From the NCBI RefSeq assembly GCF_000002235.5, contig NW_022145594.1:22313890-22377889 (forward strand): a stretch of DNA of 64,000 nucleotides, given 5' to 3'. The DNA comes from Strongylocentrotus purpuratus. Taxonomy: Eukaryota > Echinodermata > Echinoidea > Camarodonta > Strongylocentrotidae. The notes under the pieces were generated by a model, which was not told the DNA's origin, made no database searches, and saw only the letters and a list, made by a program, of their open reading frames with translations. Made by a program: the position numbers and the translations under genes. Numbering within the stretch: position 1 is the stretch's first letter; every line of letters begins with the position of its first letter. This document shows, one piece after another, positions 12,800 through 24,690 of this stretch.

Positions 12800-14430
12800 A
12801 GTTGTTACAGTAGTAACAGTACTGCACACAAAATCATCATGCTCATGGAATAGTCAGACCGCAATGATTGACATATTAGCGAGTTTTCGCTCAGCAACAT
12901 ACAGACCTTCGCGGACGCAGAGCACTCAGGTTTACGGCCGTCGCATACAGACTGCCCTCAATACAATATGTGGTTTTGCTTTTCGGTGAATGCGTACGTA
13001 TTTCTACGGAGGTATTGCATTTGCAATGCCATTAGGCAATTTTCGTAATGTAACCAAATTTAATGCAAACGTCTTTGTGAAGTGCCTCGATACAAAATAT
13101 TTCTTTCACCTGATAAGGATAATAGTATTTCAATAGACAGAATCCAAACTGCATACATTAGTTGTTGCCAGTTCGACAAACATTAGGGGTATTTCGCAAG
13201 CTAATTGCGGACAGAGAATCTGCGGTTCGTGTGCAAAATCAAGAAGCTACTATAGTAACAGCAGGGTGATCGCTGAGGTACTGAAATCAAGAACGGGTTT
13301 TGGCCAAATCTATGGGCGTTCTCAATGACGCCCCAAGTGAATAAACAGCCAATCAGCGAGCTTGTACCAAAGATGGTTATGAGAATTTTGTCGTCTAATA
13401 ACGAAGGATGACGAATTTTAACGGGCGGATCTAGCTTCTTTTCTATGGCGTGGGCGGGCGGGGTTGACATTTGAAAAATCGCACCAACCAATATTTTGCT
13501 TAGTGGGGGGTAGGGAGCACTAAAATTTGTTTTCAATTTGAAAAAAGTGCCAACCAATATTTCGGGGGGGGGGGGGGAGGTAGAAAGCACCTTGGCCAGC
13601 CAAAGGGGGGATTTAAACCTCCTAACCCCCCTAGATCCGCCCCTGGCACAAAGGACTCTTCGGTGAATTTTGTTTCTTCCGATTATTGTTTCTGAACAGT
13701 AACAACATGAATATGGATATGAATTGTTTTAAAACTTGATGATAAATTATTGTTGAAATTTGATAAAAAGCCGTTTTGTGGCTTGGTTGAGACAAGTTGT
13801 GCTAGTCGTGTAGTCCCGTCTGTACTGTATTGCGTTGAAGGGAACAGGCCATTTTCGTAATGTAATCAAATTTAATACATACTGTACGTCTTTGTGAAGT
13901 TCCTCAATACAAATTATTTCATTCACCTGTCTAGGATTCGCAATAGTCAGAATGCAAACTGCATGTATTAAGTGTGGCAACAACTAATGTATGCAGATTG
14001 GATTCTGTCTATTTAAATACTATTATTATTATCAGGTGAATGAAATGGTTTGTATCGAGGCACTTGATTCACTTGGGGCGTCATTGAGAACGCCCGTAGA
14101 TTTGGCCAAAACCCGTTCTAGATTTCAGGGCCTCAGTGGTCATCCAACTGTTACTATAGTATCTTCTCGATTTTGCACACGAACCGCAGATTCTAATTCC
14201 GCAATGAGTTTGAAAAAAATTGCCTATTATTATTACCATGACGGCAAGAGAAAAGACTCAATGGCATTGGAAAAGTTGTAACTGTACAGGTGTAGTAACC
14301 ATACTGCACACAAAACCATTGCGCTCGCTGGAAAGTTAGATCACAATGATTGGCATTGTTTGCATGATGACAAGAGAAGAGACTCAACGGCATTGAATCA
14401 AAATCGTACAGTGTATGGAAATGATTATTC
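12800..14430. repeat. Nested direct and inverted copies of an interspersed repeat
   Basis: About 12806-12880 matches 14297-14370 in the same orientation (ACTGCACACAAAA...CAATGATTG). About 13047-13170 matches 13857-13990 in the same orientation. About 13090-13345 matches about 14000-14210 inverted; shared words include GAACCGCAGATTCT against AGAATCTGCGGTTC and GCGTTCTCAATGACGCCCC against its complement. A poly-G tract near 13565-13576 and a GATCCGCCCCTGGC end near 13634 lie in between. Order is scrambled, which suggests insertion plus inversion. Confidence 0.7.
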
Positions 14431-15291
14431 AAGGAAGTAGCAGTGGAACTTAAACTTTATTTTTAGACTGATGACATTTTTGTGAAATATTGACTTCAGA
14501 CTCTTATAATGCTGAAAAACAGGTGATTATTTGTTCTTCGTTTATCTGTTGTGTAGTGGTGGTTCGTGCCTATACACGGTCGCAGCACTATTCTGGATAA
14601 TAATTTAGTCTGGTTCTGCATAATAATTTATCAAATATCTTCTACACATTCTTACTTTTTTAAAATTATCTTCAGAAGCATTCATAGAATTCATTGCGTA
14701 TCAACTATCAACCAAACTACATGTACAGTAACTCAAATGTCATCCAAGAATGGTGGTGTTGTTGTATTTTACAGCTATTTTCAGTTCATTCCTTTTTCTT
14801 TTAGGAGATTTTTGTACATTGTACAGTACATCAACCCTTAAGGCCAATTAAGTGTCATCATTGATTTGACGGTATTGAAGGACTCAGATGGAGGAGTTAT
14901 TATGTGGTTACTTAATTGGAAAATTGGAAGTGATCAGTTGCATCACAATAAAGAATACCAGGAGTTATACTGGCACATACATTTACATGTACATCATTAC
15001 ATATTAGTAAAGATTTGTTCAATCAGAGATGCAGTCTTGTTTAATAGTTACCCTGGTATAGAAAATGTGAGTAACTCATACCAACAAAATCATTACCACT
15101 ATTTGGCATACATGTACATGTACATGTACAAATATAAATATGGTCAATGTTAACATTAATCCTTATATACCGGTAATCATCTAGTGTAAGTAAATGTTTG
15201 CATGTTTGATTTGGGTTTCTGAATATTTAACTACTATCAGCTTGCCAATTTGATTATTTCAGTAAAAAGAGATTCAATATCATCTGACTTG
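14431..15291. other. No supported gene
   Basis: AT-rich spacer with several TACATGTACA palindromes (near 14720, 14988 and 15110-15130). No gene seen. Confidence 0.55.
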
Positions 15292-15480
15292 AGGAGGCGC
15301 AATAGCTCAGTCGGTAGAGCAGTGGTCTCGTAATCCGGTGACCCGGGTTTGAAACCAAGGCGATGTGCTAGTTTGGTAAGGCATTAATCCTCACTACCAG
15401 GTTCCTCGGAGAGGACCTAAATCCGTCGGCCGTCTGGTTGCTTACTTACAAACATTTATGCATTCTTAGCAGTCAGATAA
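15292..15480 (+). repeat. tRNA-derived SINE
   Basis: The head has a Pol III A box (TAGCTCAGTCGGTAGAGC) and a B box (GGGTTTGAAACC) about 35 bp apart. The body has GGTAAGGCATTAATCCTCAC, a word type common in invertebrate tRNA SINEs. The acceptor ends do not pair, so it is not a functional tRNA gene. The 3' end is only approximate. Confidence 0.75.
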
Positions 15481-17039
15481 AATAACCATCACATTGACCG
15501 AGTCATGATGTCATCTCTAACAGTAATGTCAAGAGAATCTGAAATACCGTAAACATGGCATAGTGTAACCTTGTTTATTGAACAATAATGAAGTACTTTC
15601 ATGAATCCATGTTTCAGAAAAGCTAGAGAATGAAACCTCAAATACTACCAATATATTCACCAATCTCATTAATTTCTATGGAGGTTCCTTGAGTGAAATA
15701 AGGTTATACATGTATGTTAATTTGTCCTAATTAGGAAAAAAAACATCTAAATTAGTAATACAAAATGTACGTTTTCTGCATGCAACAGAAAAACAAAATT
15801 AAGTATTCTTTTTTTTATCAATATTTATCCTCAAACACAACTTTTTTGAAAATCCTTGCAGAAATGTGTTTTAAATGACATCCTTGTCTTTCACATTATG
15901 ATACAATTTAAGTGAAATTTTGTCATCAAATTTTTGGCAAATTTGGGGCTCCCAACACTTTAGAGGGGCTTTAAACTGCAAGGGAAATGTTCACTATGGT
16001 TCATTGTACAAGATATGTACCAGCCAAATATGTAGTTGGGGGTATGTATCTAAATTATCCATTGCAGGCAAATGATCAAGATCTTCTTTGCATGAGATTA
16101 GCTTTTTTACATTTTTGTTATAATTTATTAAGGGGATGAGTTCAATAACTCATCCTGACTTGTCCTCCCAGTGGTTTAGGATGGGATCTTGTTGCGGATA
16201 GCAGACCAGCATTTTTCTTTTGATAGGGTCTTCTTGGATTGATTTTTTCCAGTAAGTTTTCTTCCACTCAAAGACCAATGCACTTTGTATACAAGTTGAA
16301 TTTAGCTGTAATTGGGCAAGATTTTGTCTCTATACGTACGGGTTAGTGAGGGGAGGCTATGCAATGCAGTTTGTGTGTGATCACCCATCTTACATTAACT
16401 CGCACAGAAGCTTCAAGAAAAGCATCAGATAAGCTGAAAGTACATGTAAGTCCTTCTATTTCGATGTTCTACAATTAATGTTATTTTCATAGTACCGGTA
16501 TAAGAAAATTAGATTCATTTTGTTTTCAATGATTTTTTTTTCTATATCATTTTGTCTAGATTCTGGAGTAAATCTCTAATTGACCCCCCCCCCCAACCCC
16601 CTCCATTGTGCATATGCCAAGGATAACCATAAATGTGTCGGTGTATGGGGAAGTTTGACAAATGTCAGTTTTATTTCAAAATTCCCCATACCAGACAGTT
16701 ATTTCTGTCTATTGGCGAGAGAGATGCCAAGGCCAAAGGTCTCAATGACTGCTTTGAGGATGATTGCATCTGTGCCATATTGTTAGCACTTACAATTACA
16801 TGTACACTGAATTCAGTTCCGTCGTGAGTAATTCTCCTGCTCGTTTGCTTGGAGTGACAAGATTTTGCGTGTATTTGTAGTATCACGTTCTTCAATGGCA
16901 GTTTGCATTCTTTCCATTTGTATTTTTTTCATTTGTAGAGGTGTAGTTCTATGGACTTATTTTCAGCTTACTGTATCTGTCCAGCTCCAGTTTGTGAAGC
17001 TACTGAACTGTGCAGGATGGGTACGGCGCTCATGCACAC
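15481..17039. other. No firmly supported gene; possible small exon near 16.8 kb
   Basis: Mostly AT-rich. On the minus strand 16794-16847 is an 18-codon open segment between an AG and a GTAAGT. It would keep phase with the first exon at 17884-17949, but its acceptor is poor. A poly-C run lies near 16583-16596. Confidence 0.4.
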
Positions 17040-17222
17040 ACAAACTGCATTACATAACCCAGGGCCGCCAACCCTCCCGCATTTGGAGGGAGTCATATGC
17101 CACCACACTCCTTTTCCCGCCGTCCCACCAGCTCGTAGCAGGAGACTCTCGCCAACACGCCCTTCCTCCTGCTCTCCCGCAAGCTCCTGGTTTATGAAAA
17201 AACCTCACGCCAGACGTGTAAA
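17040..17222 (+). repeat. CAGGGCCGCCAACCCTCCCG repeat, possible transposon end
   Basis: GC-rich block in AT-rich surroundings. It begins CAGGGCCGCCAACCCTCCCG and repeats CCCGCC/CTCCCGC words, ending near CCTCACGCCAGACGTG. The CAGGG start would suit a hAT-type end, but no matching second terminus was found. Confidence 0.35.
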
Positions 17223-17263
17223 ATAAACCAGCGTACTTGTATCATATGGATTTTGTTTGCTCA

Positions 17264-17490
17264 TGGGGGGGGGGGGGGTAGTGGGCACTTCTTACCTTTC
17301 CCTGTTGAGCTCCCCACAGCCACTCAGTCAGCTCTGTATAGAGGCAGTCAGTGAATATGGAGGAGCCTGACGTAGTTATTTATCATGTTTAGATCTAGAT
17401 CTATAGTATAGGCTACATGTAGCTAAGCCGAGTCTAAGCCTAGGCCTAGGCCTACACTGTAGTAATTAGTAGGTCTAGGTCTAGGCTATA
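17264..17490. repeat. Poly-G run and AGATCTAG/TAGGCCTA palindromic words
   Basis: A run of 13-14 G near 17265-17278 is followed at 17386-17490 by a cluster of self-complementary words (AGATCTAGATCTA, CTAGGCCTAGGCCTA, TAGGTCTAGGTCTAGG). No gene. Confidence 0.6.
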
Positions 17491-17883
17491 GCAGAACAAC
17501 CATAACCATTGATTGATATCAGACTTTTCAGAGACCAAAGGCAAAGCAAAGGCAAGGCTTTCATCGGTCCAACATCAGGAACATGCAGGCTAGGTTCGCG
17601 CTCATCGATTGACGAGTACTTGTACTAAAATGCATTAATTAACTGACTAACGAAGTTATAGTCTCATCTTCTTAGACTTAGGCCACCGCCGGCAGGCGGC
17701 CTGGCGGGCGCAGCCGGGCTCAATTCATTCAACCAATGGTGGTGATTTGGGGCTTTCCCTAGCTCTAGTCTGGATACTGCGTTAGAAGCACACAGTTTCA
17801 ACTAATGAAGCTATGATAAGATATATATATATTTAATCTACTACTCTTATTGACAATTAAGGAAAAACCAAAACAAACCTTAC

Positions 17884-17949
17884 CTTAAAACATCTCGAAA
17901 ACACCATTTTAGCGGCTTCTGTGGCGTGGTCTGTCTCTGAGGAGGGCAT
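17884..17949 (-). CDS. Probable first coding exon of a minus-strand gene, product unknown
   Basis: The exon begins with ATG at 17949-17947, reads 22 codons starting MPSSETDH and ending MVFSRCFK, and stops at a canonical donor GTAAGG in phase 0. A second in-frame ATG with a favourable context (CTAAAATGG) lies at 17907. An in-frame stop sits upstream near 17990, so the open frame really opens here. The region is richer in CpG than its surroundings, as promoters and first exons often are. No later exon is firmly identified; 16794-16847 and 7984-8077 are weak candidates. Protein family not recognised. Confidence 0.45.
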
Positions 17950-18094
17950 GGGACGACGGATCGACGATGAACTAATAGTAATAGACTAGTCTAGTTCTAA
18001 GCACACGCAGACCGCTATTTGTGACATTAAGCTGATCAAGTGTGTCTCATGACTCTCATCTCGACTCCAACTGACCGTCGACCCTACGGCTATC

Positions 18095-18292
18095 CCCAGT
18101 GGCATATCTAAGGGTGGGGGGGGGGGGGGGAGAGGGGTTCCCTCCCCCCTGGCCAAAAAACTGTTTTCAAATCAAAATGAAGACGGGCGTCCTCCCCTGG
18201 GGTGGGCACAAAAAAAAGGGGGTGGGGGTGTTGATTTAAAAAAAAAAAAAGCAGTGCTCAATACCCCCCGCCCCCCCCCCCCCCTCGTTGCT
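18095..18292. repeat. Poly-G / poly-A / poly-C cluster
   Basis: It starts AGTGGCATATCTAAGGG, followed by about 15 G. It then holds CCTCCCCTGGGG words, an A run (about 13) and a C run (about 15). Shape and words match the other G/C-tract repeat ends in the window. Confidence 0.6.
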
Positions 18293-20149
18293 CGTGTGTC
18301 AATCACGGAACTTCCGTGGTGTCCATCAGAAAGATCACATAATGTTGTTGTTTTATAGTTTTTATTGGCGTGTATATTTAGACTGCAATAGTCTTTTCAC
18401 AAGCTTGACGCAAACATTATTTCCTATAATTTCATCGTCATTTCTCTCCATCATAAACTTTAATAATGTTATATTCCAATCCAACGTCTATTCTGATTAA
18501 GAGTAAAGCAATTTAGAACAACAGTCTTAGAAAAACATAAAAATTGACCGGTATAATAATAGGCCCAAATTATCCTATTAAAAAAAAAAGTTTATGGTAA
18601 TGTTAAGACTTTGGAACTGTTCCTTAGTCTATTTTAGCAGTGTTGGAACCGTCGATACCCATGTACATGTGGCTGTGTTTTAGATGAATGGTCGAAACTA
18701 AAATTTATGCTGAACAAATAAAGCGACCAAAGAAATGAAATGTTAAGCTTTGCTTATGATTGCGGTCTCCTGCACTTTTCCAACAGAATAGTTCAGATAA
18801 TACTTTAAATTTATGATAATATGTTATGGAAGTAATAAGTTTCGTTATTATATGTACATATATTATGTACAAAAAACATTTTGACATTAAGAAATTATTG
18901 TTTGTTTATGTTGTATTATACCTTACATGTATATTATGTTCTTTGTTATTCAGTTATATTTTATTTGGAAAATATGCAGAAATAAAATCAAATAAAAAAT
19001 ATACGAAATAAAACGGGTGATAATAGTGAGATGCGCCTACAATTTCACATTATTTTATTCTGTTCACCCCACGATCCAATTTGATGTCTGAGAAAATTAG
19101 ACTAACTTCCGGCAACATGGGGGAAAAAAATCATTACTGCGTATACTATAGTAGGTAGTCTTTAATAATGAATAGGTTACGACGTTACATGGTTGAATGT
19201 TGAAACGAGATGTTGTATATGGTCAATTTCTCTCTCTGACAAAATATACTGCCACATCTTTAGACACACGCAAATATTCCTCATGCTCCCTAGGCCCTGC
19301 CGAGGGCTAAGTCAATCAGAGATTATTGAGACTTAATATAATATTTAATTATTTCTGTTTTCAAGACTAGTACCATTTATCAATACATGTGTAGGCCATT
19401 TCACAATTATAAACTTTCCACTTGAATAGCAACAATAAGCATTATCATAATTTAAGACTAACAAAATATATATTATTACATTAGCAAACCAAGGAATTTG
19501 TTTTTTCCAATAAAAATATCCTTATTCCTGTACATGAACTTCAAATTGGCTACTTGCCTGGTTGCTGCAGAAAGAATAGATACGTATGTGGCTAAACGTC
19601 ATCATAAAGCTTGGCCTTTTCTAAAAACATACTTATAATTGTACTTTGATGATTGTGAATAAGCAAAGAATCAATAACAATAAATAACAAAAGATTGTTA
19701 TTTATATGTTTATTATCAAACAGTATTTATGTCAGTATTTTGAAGGGTACGACATTTAAAACGTGTACCAATATCTAAACAAAAATATAAGATTTACATC
19801 AAATTGGCCACATTTAATACCCTTCTGTACACATATAATTACGACTCAATGCTATTGATACAATACCTATCACAAGCTGGATATTTTGTAAAAGCAGTAC
19901 GATATGCATTGTGCAATTATTCCACAATAGCTCAATATGTCATTGAGAACGCGGATCATATCGCCTGTCTGAATAGTGTGTACCGGTATTGTATGTACAT
20001 GTATATTATAATCATTTCCAATATGTTGTTACACTCTTTGTAAAATGAGATATTGTGGAAACCAATAAACTATCTATCTATCTAAGAGGCAATGGTCTTG
20101 CCTGCTCCACAGTAAAAACATGGGTTACTCTTTTCAAAGCTGTTTGTAA
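18293..20149. other. No supported gene; ATCT tail near 20.07 kb
   Basis: AT-rich spacer. Near 20040-20090 the sequence ends CCAATAAACTATCTATCTATCT, the sort of tail left by non-LTR retroposons, but no coding part is recognisable upstream. Confidence 0.45.
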
Positions 20150-20360
20150 AAGCGTTTACGACCTACGCATGAAAAATATGAGATCGTGATGATCATCATT
20201 TTAAAACCTATTTCATGAGTTTATCACAATGCCCCCTGTGGAGACTATAAACATGTTTCTAGATTTTAAAAAATAGATAAAATAGATAATTAGCTAACTA
20301 GGCAACTTACCTACGTTCACTGCATGTTGCCTCTGGGTAAAATTAGATACAATATCTTCC
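20150..20360 (+). repeat. Repeat family R1, copy 1
   Basis: Shared order of words: GTTTACGACC, GAGATCGTGATGAT, GAGTTTATCACAATG, TAAACATGTTT, TAGATAATTAGCTAAC and CTTACCTACGTTCACTGC. Other copies are at about 29062-29305 and 44100-44770. No coding capacity seen. Confidence 0.7.
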
Positions 20361-20659
20361 TCTTGCACGCTTTGTATTGTTATCCCAACAGTATTGCAGG
20401 TTCAAGAACTGGGGATTTTCACTCACTCATATTTTCATTAGGTGAGTGGAAAAATATTGTGTATATGACAAAAGCAGAGAGGAGCTTTTATCAGATTCCC
20501 AGTCGATCAAAGTCTCACTTATACCACAATCTATCTGACGAGACCGCTAACGGACTGATAACAGGGCCCCGTATTATCAAGAGTAATCGCATTTCCTCTG
20601 ATAAATTGTAAGGTAATTGCACTCTCCTATTTATTATGTATATAATTGCGATTACTATC

Positions 20660-21005
20660 AACTCTTTGCAGGGGCGGCGATTCTTTTCATGACCGGGGTG
20701 ACGAAATGCGAGGGGCAGGGGAACTGTGGCGTAGTAAGCAAAACAAAATTTTGATAGGGGGGGGGGGGACTGACCTAAAAATCCGCATCACCCCCACTCG
20801 TACATGGAACATGATCCAGGGGCTGAAATACTTTCGATCAGGTAGAGCGAAGCAAGTGGAGTGTAAATTGGGGTGGGGTCCAAGAGCGTATCCCCATGAA
20901 GCTTGGTGTTTTAGGCATTTAAGAAGTGTCAGATGAGCAACCAGGGGCCGCCTTAGGGCCCTTGATGGGGTCCAGGGGGCAGAGCCCCCGGATGCACAGG
21001 GAAAA
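20660..21005 (-). repeat. Solitary relative of the 113-bp tandem repeat, with poly-G
   Basis: Read on the minus strand it gives GGGGGCTCTGCCCCCTGG, CTGGTTGCTCATCTGAC, AATGCCTAAAACACC and TTGGACCCC. This is the same order as the first unit of the array at 47700-48695. A run of 11-13 G lies near 20757-20769. Confidence 0.65.
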
Positions 21006-21860
21006 ACCATGCCAATTCAGCAACATTTGTAAATCACTTGTATCGAATTAGAAATAAACCACGCTTGAATTGTATTAGAGGGCAACTGAAGCCCCCCCCC
21101 CCCCCCCATCATTACGCCAGTGCGGGAAAGCATAGTGAACGAGAAGGGATAAGGTGACGGAAGTGACAGGTTTTGAAATTTTGTTGTATTAACAAATTAC
21201 ATTTCTTAGCAAAACAATAGTATAAAACAAGTAATATAACTTTTTCACACATCATTTTGCTACAATATTTATTTGTAGGCCTACATTATGAAAAATATTA
21301 TGCGAGTGAGCGTAGCTCCCGAGCAAGAAGATTTTTGCATTTTAATTTGTCTAAACGCTTCACTCTTGGGCCCTCCAAGGCATAAAAGTGTGTTGCAGTC
21401 TTTAGTCATTATTTGATATACACTTATTTTTGAGCACTTTTTCAAATTTTCAGGAGGGACCCCCCCCCCCTACAAATATTGAGGAGGGACGTGTCCCCCC
21501 CGTCCCTCCCCCCCCCCCCACGGATCACCACCCCTGACTCTTTGTAAAACCTGACCATAACAAATACAATCAATTCAATTATTGGGCATCAAAGTACAAA
21601 TCATAAATCCAGAATACATAGTAGGCCATGGCCGCTAAGAAGCAACTTGTGCTGATCCACGAGGCCCCTAACAAATTAAATTTAGAAAAATAAAAAATAA
21701 TTTACAAGGTATATATACTTTTGTTTAAACAAAAGAAAAAGCAATGACCTTTAACTACGGCTTTTATCATCTTTTTTGTGTACCCACCCACCAAGACACA
21801 TTAGTTTATCCCAAATAGTCAGGACTCAGCCGGTGTGACGTTGGCGTGGTGTCGGTTGTG
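21006..21860. other. No supported gene; poly-C tracts
   Basis: AT-rich with C runs near 21091-21107, 21461-21470 and 21498-21520. No gene seen. Confidence 0.55.
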
Positions 21861-22272
21861 GCGTCCCGCTGGCGTCTTATTATTTCGTACCACGGCGAGG
21901 CCAGATTGAGCTCGCGAGGTAAACCTGCGCATGCGCACTCGCAAAGGAAACCAGCGCACGCGCACGTGGAATCCGGTAGGGCGGTTAATAGGGTGATAGT
22001 AATTATACAAATCAACCTGTCATCAACTCATCGTCAGCTCAATCGGTAAGGACAGCGTGTTACTAATAGAACTTTGGAATTGACGTGAGGGTTCAAATCT
22101 CAGTTTATTTAGTTTTTTTGCCTTTATAAATAGTGAGGCAAAGCAATAAATAATCAAATTCGAATTGTTTGTGACCTCTTTGCAAGTTCTCATAGCTTGT
22201 TATGTATGAAAATGAGTTCATACTGGAATCTGGCCTCGCCGTGGTACGAAAAAATAAGACGCGTCCCGCTGG
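21861..22272. mobile_element. MITE with 34-bp terminal inverted repeats and 12-bp flanking direct repeats
   Basis: Left arm 21873-21907 (GTCTTATTATTTCGTACC, then ACGGCGAGGCCAGATT) is mirrored at 22227-22260 with one or two mismatches. Outside both arms stands the same 12-bp word GCGTCCCGCTGG (21861-21872 and 22261-22272). The inside is CpG-rich on the left and has a tRNA-like stretch in the middle. It has no transposase. The superfamily is not clear, because 12 bp is long for a DNA-transposon target duplication. Confidence 0.75.
22028..22110 (+). repeat. tRNA-like sequence (SINE head or tRNA relic) inside the MITE
   Basis: An A-box-like CAGCTCAATCGGTAAGG and a B-box-like GGGTTCAAATCTC stand about 50 bp apart. 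The stems are poorly paired, so it is a SINE head or a tRNA relic rather than a working tRNA. Confidence 0.5.
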
Positions 22273-22479
22273 TATGTACTTGTTTAAAATTGGAGTCCAA
22301 TGTACAATAAATAGGGCCATAAAGAGGAAGCCAGCTTTGTTATTAAGTTTTGACTTATATAAGGCCTAAGGTTAGGCATTATAGGGCAAAACACCTTCGG
22401 AAACTGTTTTCATAGTTTTCGAATTGATATTCAGTGTCAAATAGACTGGGAAAAGTGGTAAGGAATAGTTTTAAACTCA

Positions 22480-23040
22480 TGTACACACATTATTTCCCCA
22501 ATTAATGATCTATTTAATCAATGCTCTGAGGAATTTGCGCACATTCTTCGAGACAGGTTTGACAAGACATACAGAAACAAAATATTAAATGGAATCTTTA
22601 ACCAGGGATGTTTCAACTCCCTCAATAGTTATGTATCATCGCCCCCACACCTATTTCCCCGGAACCCCATCTATAGTGACCCCCCCCCCCCCACACTAAC
22701 ACACACATCGAGTGGTGAAAAGGGCATTACAAAAATGAAATACAAGAAGTGACAATGGGAAGGGAGAAGGGGAATGTGAAAAAAAAGAAAAAAAGGCACA
22801 GACCAAATCTCGTAACGCCCCCAAATCAGTAACCTTAAACGTGTATAATCGCTTATCATTTTCCTAGTAAAACTGTTGCCCCCCCCCCCCCCACAATAAC
22901 ACAACAAGTTTTTACGAAACTTTGCACTTGGTAATTATATTTGCCACATTAATAAAGTCATAAATGATAGCTTATCTTTTGTAACCAAAATGTACGGTTA
23001 GGCTGTGCTGACTGAAAATAATTTAATAACTTCAAAGTGA
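22480..23040 (+). repeat. Repeat family R2, diverged copy
   Basis: It aligns with about 44775-45370: AATGCTC.GAGGAATTT, TTTGACAA.ACATA, ACATCGAGTGGTGAA, GGGCATTACAAAAA, CGCCCCCAAATCAGTAAC, CTTTGCACTTGGTA, AAATGATAGCTTATCTT, TGTACGGTTAGGC. Poly-C runs at 22681-22692 and 22879-22892 stand where the other copies also have C runs. Confidence 0.7.
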
Positions 23041-24221
23041 CTCAGTAACATTGTTGTATAGTTGATGAAAAAATTGCGTAAATTCTGTATGGAATTTTAC
23101 CTATTATATTCCTTCTATTGTACTAACTCTCTAACATGCAAAAAATCCTGAATAATTCTCAAACCACAAAGATATTTATAGTTTTCTTTGAAGGCTTCAC
23201 CGTGCAACAGCCTCTAATAGTGATTAACAGTAAATTCTTCTAACCATTTTTGAAATTCCCCAACTGTTTTTTTCTTGAAAATAAGACAAAAGACAGGCGT
23301 TAACGAAAACTTTCAACTGGCATTGTATAGACCCTTTATGAATTGGAGTATACCTAAATGTATTGAAATACATTCAACTATAAACCTCTGACATATCTAC
23401 ATCAAAGCGGAGCTTATTTTGTGTACCCATGCTGTAGAGTATCTGGCAAAACATAATGTAGGAGCAGGTACATTTTTCACCGTTTCCACAATGAAACGCC
23501 AACAAATGAGCAATGTTTAACTACATTGGTTAAACACAAGCATGTTTGTTACTTGTCTACGGTTTTTTTCAACTGCTTGGCAAATATTTGTGTAGCTATT
23601 ATTTATTTGTTTTCACTATGCAGGCTACTAGTCCTATACAAAGCCTTTCATGCGTATTTAAATTCGGCTGGCTGACTTGAAATTCATTGAATAGGTTTAA
23701 AATAGTGGAATGACGTATGAAAGAACTATTGGGTTAATGGTCATTTTACAAGTAATATGTTGTTTCGGATGAACATGATTTTGTTTAAAGACGCACACCA
23801 CCATTTTTTCTCAAAAATATGAAAATAGTAATATAAATATTAACGACTATTTTTTTTTTTAGGAAAGGGAAAAAATTGAGAGAATTCAGGGTCTTGGGAT
23901 ACCATGTAATACATTTCAATTAAGATAATACTATTATCTTAATTGACATTCCAGAGTGAAAAGTAATGAGATTAAAATTTCCAATGAATTGCTTAACATA
24001 TAATAAAAGAACATTGCACAGAATATCTTTATGTTGTACTTTTAATTTTATCAATCAAATTATTACATTTCCATAGTACGCCTCTGAAATTTACCGGCCA
24101 TGTTTATCCCAAATTACACAAAATGAAAGAAATGTTTCACTTTAAATGCTTTTTTCAATCACAACTCTACAATGTATATACACAGCAAAACGTAAAATTA
24201 TTATTTTGTTATGCCTTTCTT
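23041..24221. other. No recognisable feature
   Basis: AT-rich spacer; a T run near 23851-23862; no gene seen. Confidence 0.55.
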
Positions 24222-24690
24222 ATAATAACGATAATAATAATAGTGGGTTCTTATATAGCGCTCATGTCTCTCAGACTTGACATTCCTGTATATTGGTCAA
24301 TATTGTAGGGTTAAATTTTGATTATTTGAGCGCTTAACCGGCAGCCGAATCGTCTTTTGGTCTCTCTGCAAATTTCGTGATTTTTACCAACAAGTTATCT
24401 GATTGCTGTCATATCTGTTCATGATCTAGTGTGAATTGCAATAGTGACATCGGAGGAATCGTTTTTTGAGTGATAAATTATGTTCATTAACTGTTTTGTA
24501 AATGTTTATGGTATTTAGGCAGTAGTAACATGACACGTTTACAAATTAATAACTAAATGTTCTGTAAGTTGTTTACAATGTATATATCAAATTCGTGTAA
24601 TTCATGTGCAATTCAGTTGTGAAACTGGTATTCATGAAAGATGCATTAAAATACCATTTATCTTTTTATCTATCTATCTATTCAAAACAA
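24222..24690 (+). repeat. TATATAGCGC-type repeat followed by a (TATC)n-tailed segment
   Basis: 24222-24335 shares the AATAATAATAG...TTATATAGCGC head with the element at 6001 and ends GAGCGCTTAACCGGCAGCCG. 24480-24690 ends ATACCATTTATCTTTTTATC followed by TATCTATCTATC, a retroposon-like tail. The two parts may be unrelated. Confidence 0.45.

Noticed and set aside
16580-16895. Possible plus-strand gene near 16.6-16.9 kb
   Set aside because: Frames on both strands are open but short, without a domain or a consistent pair of splice sites.
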